From Thalassobius vesicularis (lineage in GTDB: Bacteria; Pseudomonadota; Alphaproteobacteria; Rhodobacterales; Rhodobacteraceae), in assembly GCF_004799325.1 (NCBI RefSeq), contig NZ_SSMD01000002.1, forward strand, positions 62,001 through 126,000: a stretch of 64,000 bases of DNA. Reading direction: 5' to 3'. The position numbers and the translations under genes were made by a program. The notes below the pieces were generated by a model. That model did not search any database and had not been told where the DNA came from. It saw nothing but the letters and a program-made list of their open reading frames with translations. Of this stretch, positions 63,947-64,000 are shown piece by piece. Numbering within the stretch: position 1 is the stretch's first letter; every line of letters starts with the position of its first letter.

Positions 63947-64000
63947 ATGAACGGCGCTGAAAGCCTGGTCCAAAGCCTGTTGGCCGCGGGCATCGATACC
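63947..64000 (+). CDS. acetolactate-synthase-like ThDP enzyme, N-terminal codons (cut by window edge)
   Basis: Only 18 codons are present, MNGAESLVQSLLAAGIDT. They match the start of ThDP-dependent enzymes of the acetolactate synthase/benzoylformate decarboxylase superfamily (MNGAESLVxTLLxxGV). The ribosome site GAGGG is buried in the metG terminator hairpin. The gene runs off the right edge. Confidence 0.65.
   Translation, partial: MNGAESLVQSLLAAGIDT

Overview
The window looks like chromosomal DNA of a marine-type alphaproteobacterium of the order Rhodobacterales (Roseobacter/Rhodobacter group). The signs are uniformly high G+C with G/C-ending codons, a SAM-II riboswitch ahead of metZ, folE2 in place of a normal folE, a glyQ-(small membrane protein)-glyS operon, DUF1127, DUF2065, DUF3572 and DUF983 proteins, an hflK-hflC-degP block, and an H-NOX/HNOBA-GGDEF pair. 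There is no transposase, integrase, phage gene, CRISPR array, rRNA or recognisable tRNA. The content is mostly housekeeping and metabolic, and no gene-free stretch exceeds 300 bases.

Layout. 1-9.7 kb: edge of a GntR regulator, a HAD nucleotidase, a UbiH-type hydroxylase, a class V aminotransferase with two Lrp/AsnC regulators, ilvC, a DMT exporter, folB-folP and a SleB-type hydrolase. 9.7-18 kb: ppdK, the glyQ-x-glyS operon and a secreted SPOR/peptidoglycan-binding protein whose protease domain has lost its catalytic triad. 18-27.3 kb: small proteins, folE2, metZ with its riboswitch, an alpha/beta hydrolase interrupted by a stop codon, a GST, a methyltransferase, yciB with a DMT transporter, and ftsY. 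27.3-35.5 kb: lysoplasmalogenase, an AlkB-type membrane oxygenase, xseA divergent from purD, a PAS-LuxR regulator, an FG-GAP protein and a 2Fe-2S ferredoxin. 35.5-42 kb: degP, DUF2065, hflC, hflK, gor and rpiA, all on the minus strand, with degP flanked by two 102-bp palindromic repeats. 42-49.3 kb: a frameshifted lipoprotein, sdaA, a DMT transporter, thiN, a large acidic protein, and the diguanylate cyclase/H-NOX pair. 49.3-64 kb: a DUF4153 membrane protein, HAD phosphatase, MarR, DUF3572, a PleD-like cyclase, an ECF sigma/anti-sigma/heavy-metal-sensor operon with an EF-hand protein, DUF983, NUDIX, a DMT transporter, a Cys-rich lipoprotein, an aldo/keto reductase, a DsrE-like protein, an MFS transporter, metG, and the first codons of an acetolactate-synthase-like gene.

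The themes are folate supply (folE2, folB, folP), amino-acid metabolism (ilvC, metZ, sdaA, aminotransferase, Lrp pair), glycine and methionine tRNA charging, membrane proteostasis (HflKC, DegP, FtsY) and c-di-GMP signalling (two cyclases, one coupled to H-NOX).

The most unusual signals are: a dispersed intergenic repeat family with a conserved A/T-rich half and covarying GC hairpins, two copies of which bracket degP as equal-length palindromes; several signalling or enzyme domains that keep the fold but have lost diagnostic residues (H-NOX without its histidine, protease without its triad, receiver without its aspartate); and two genes broken by single events.
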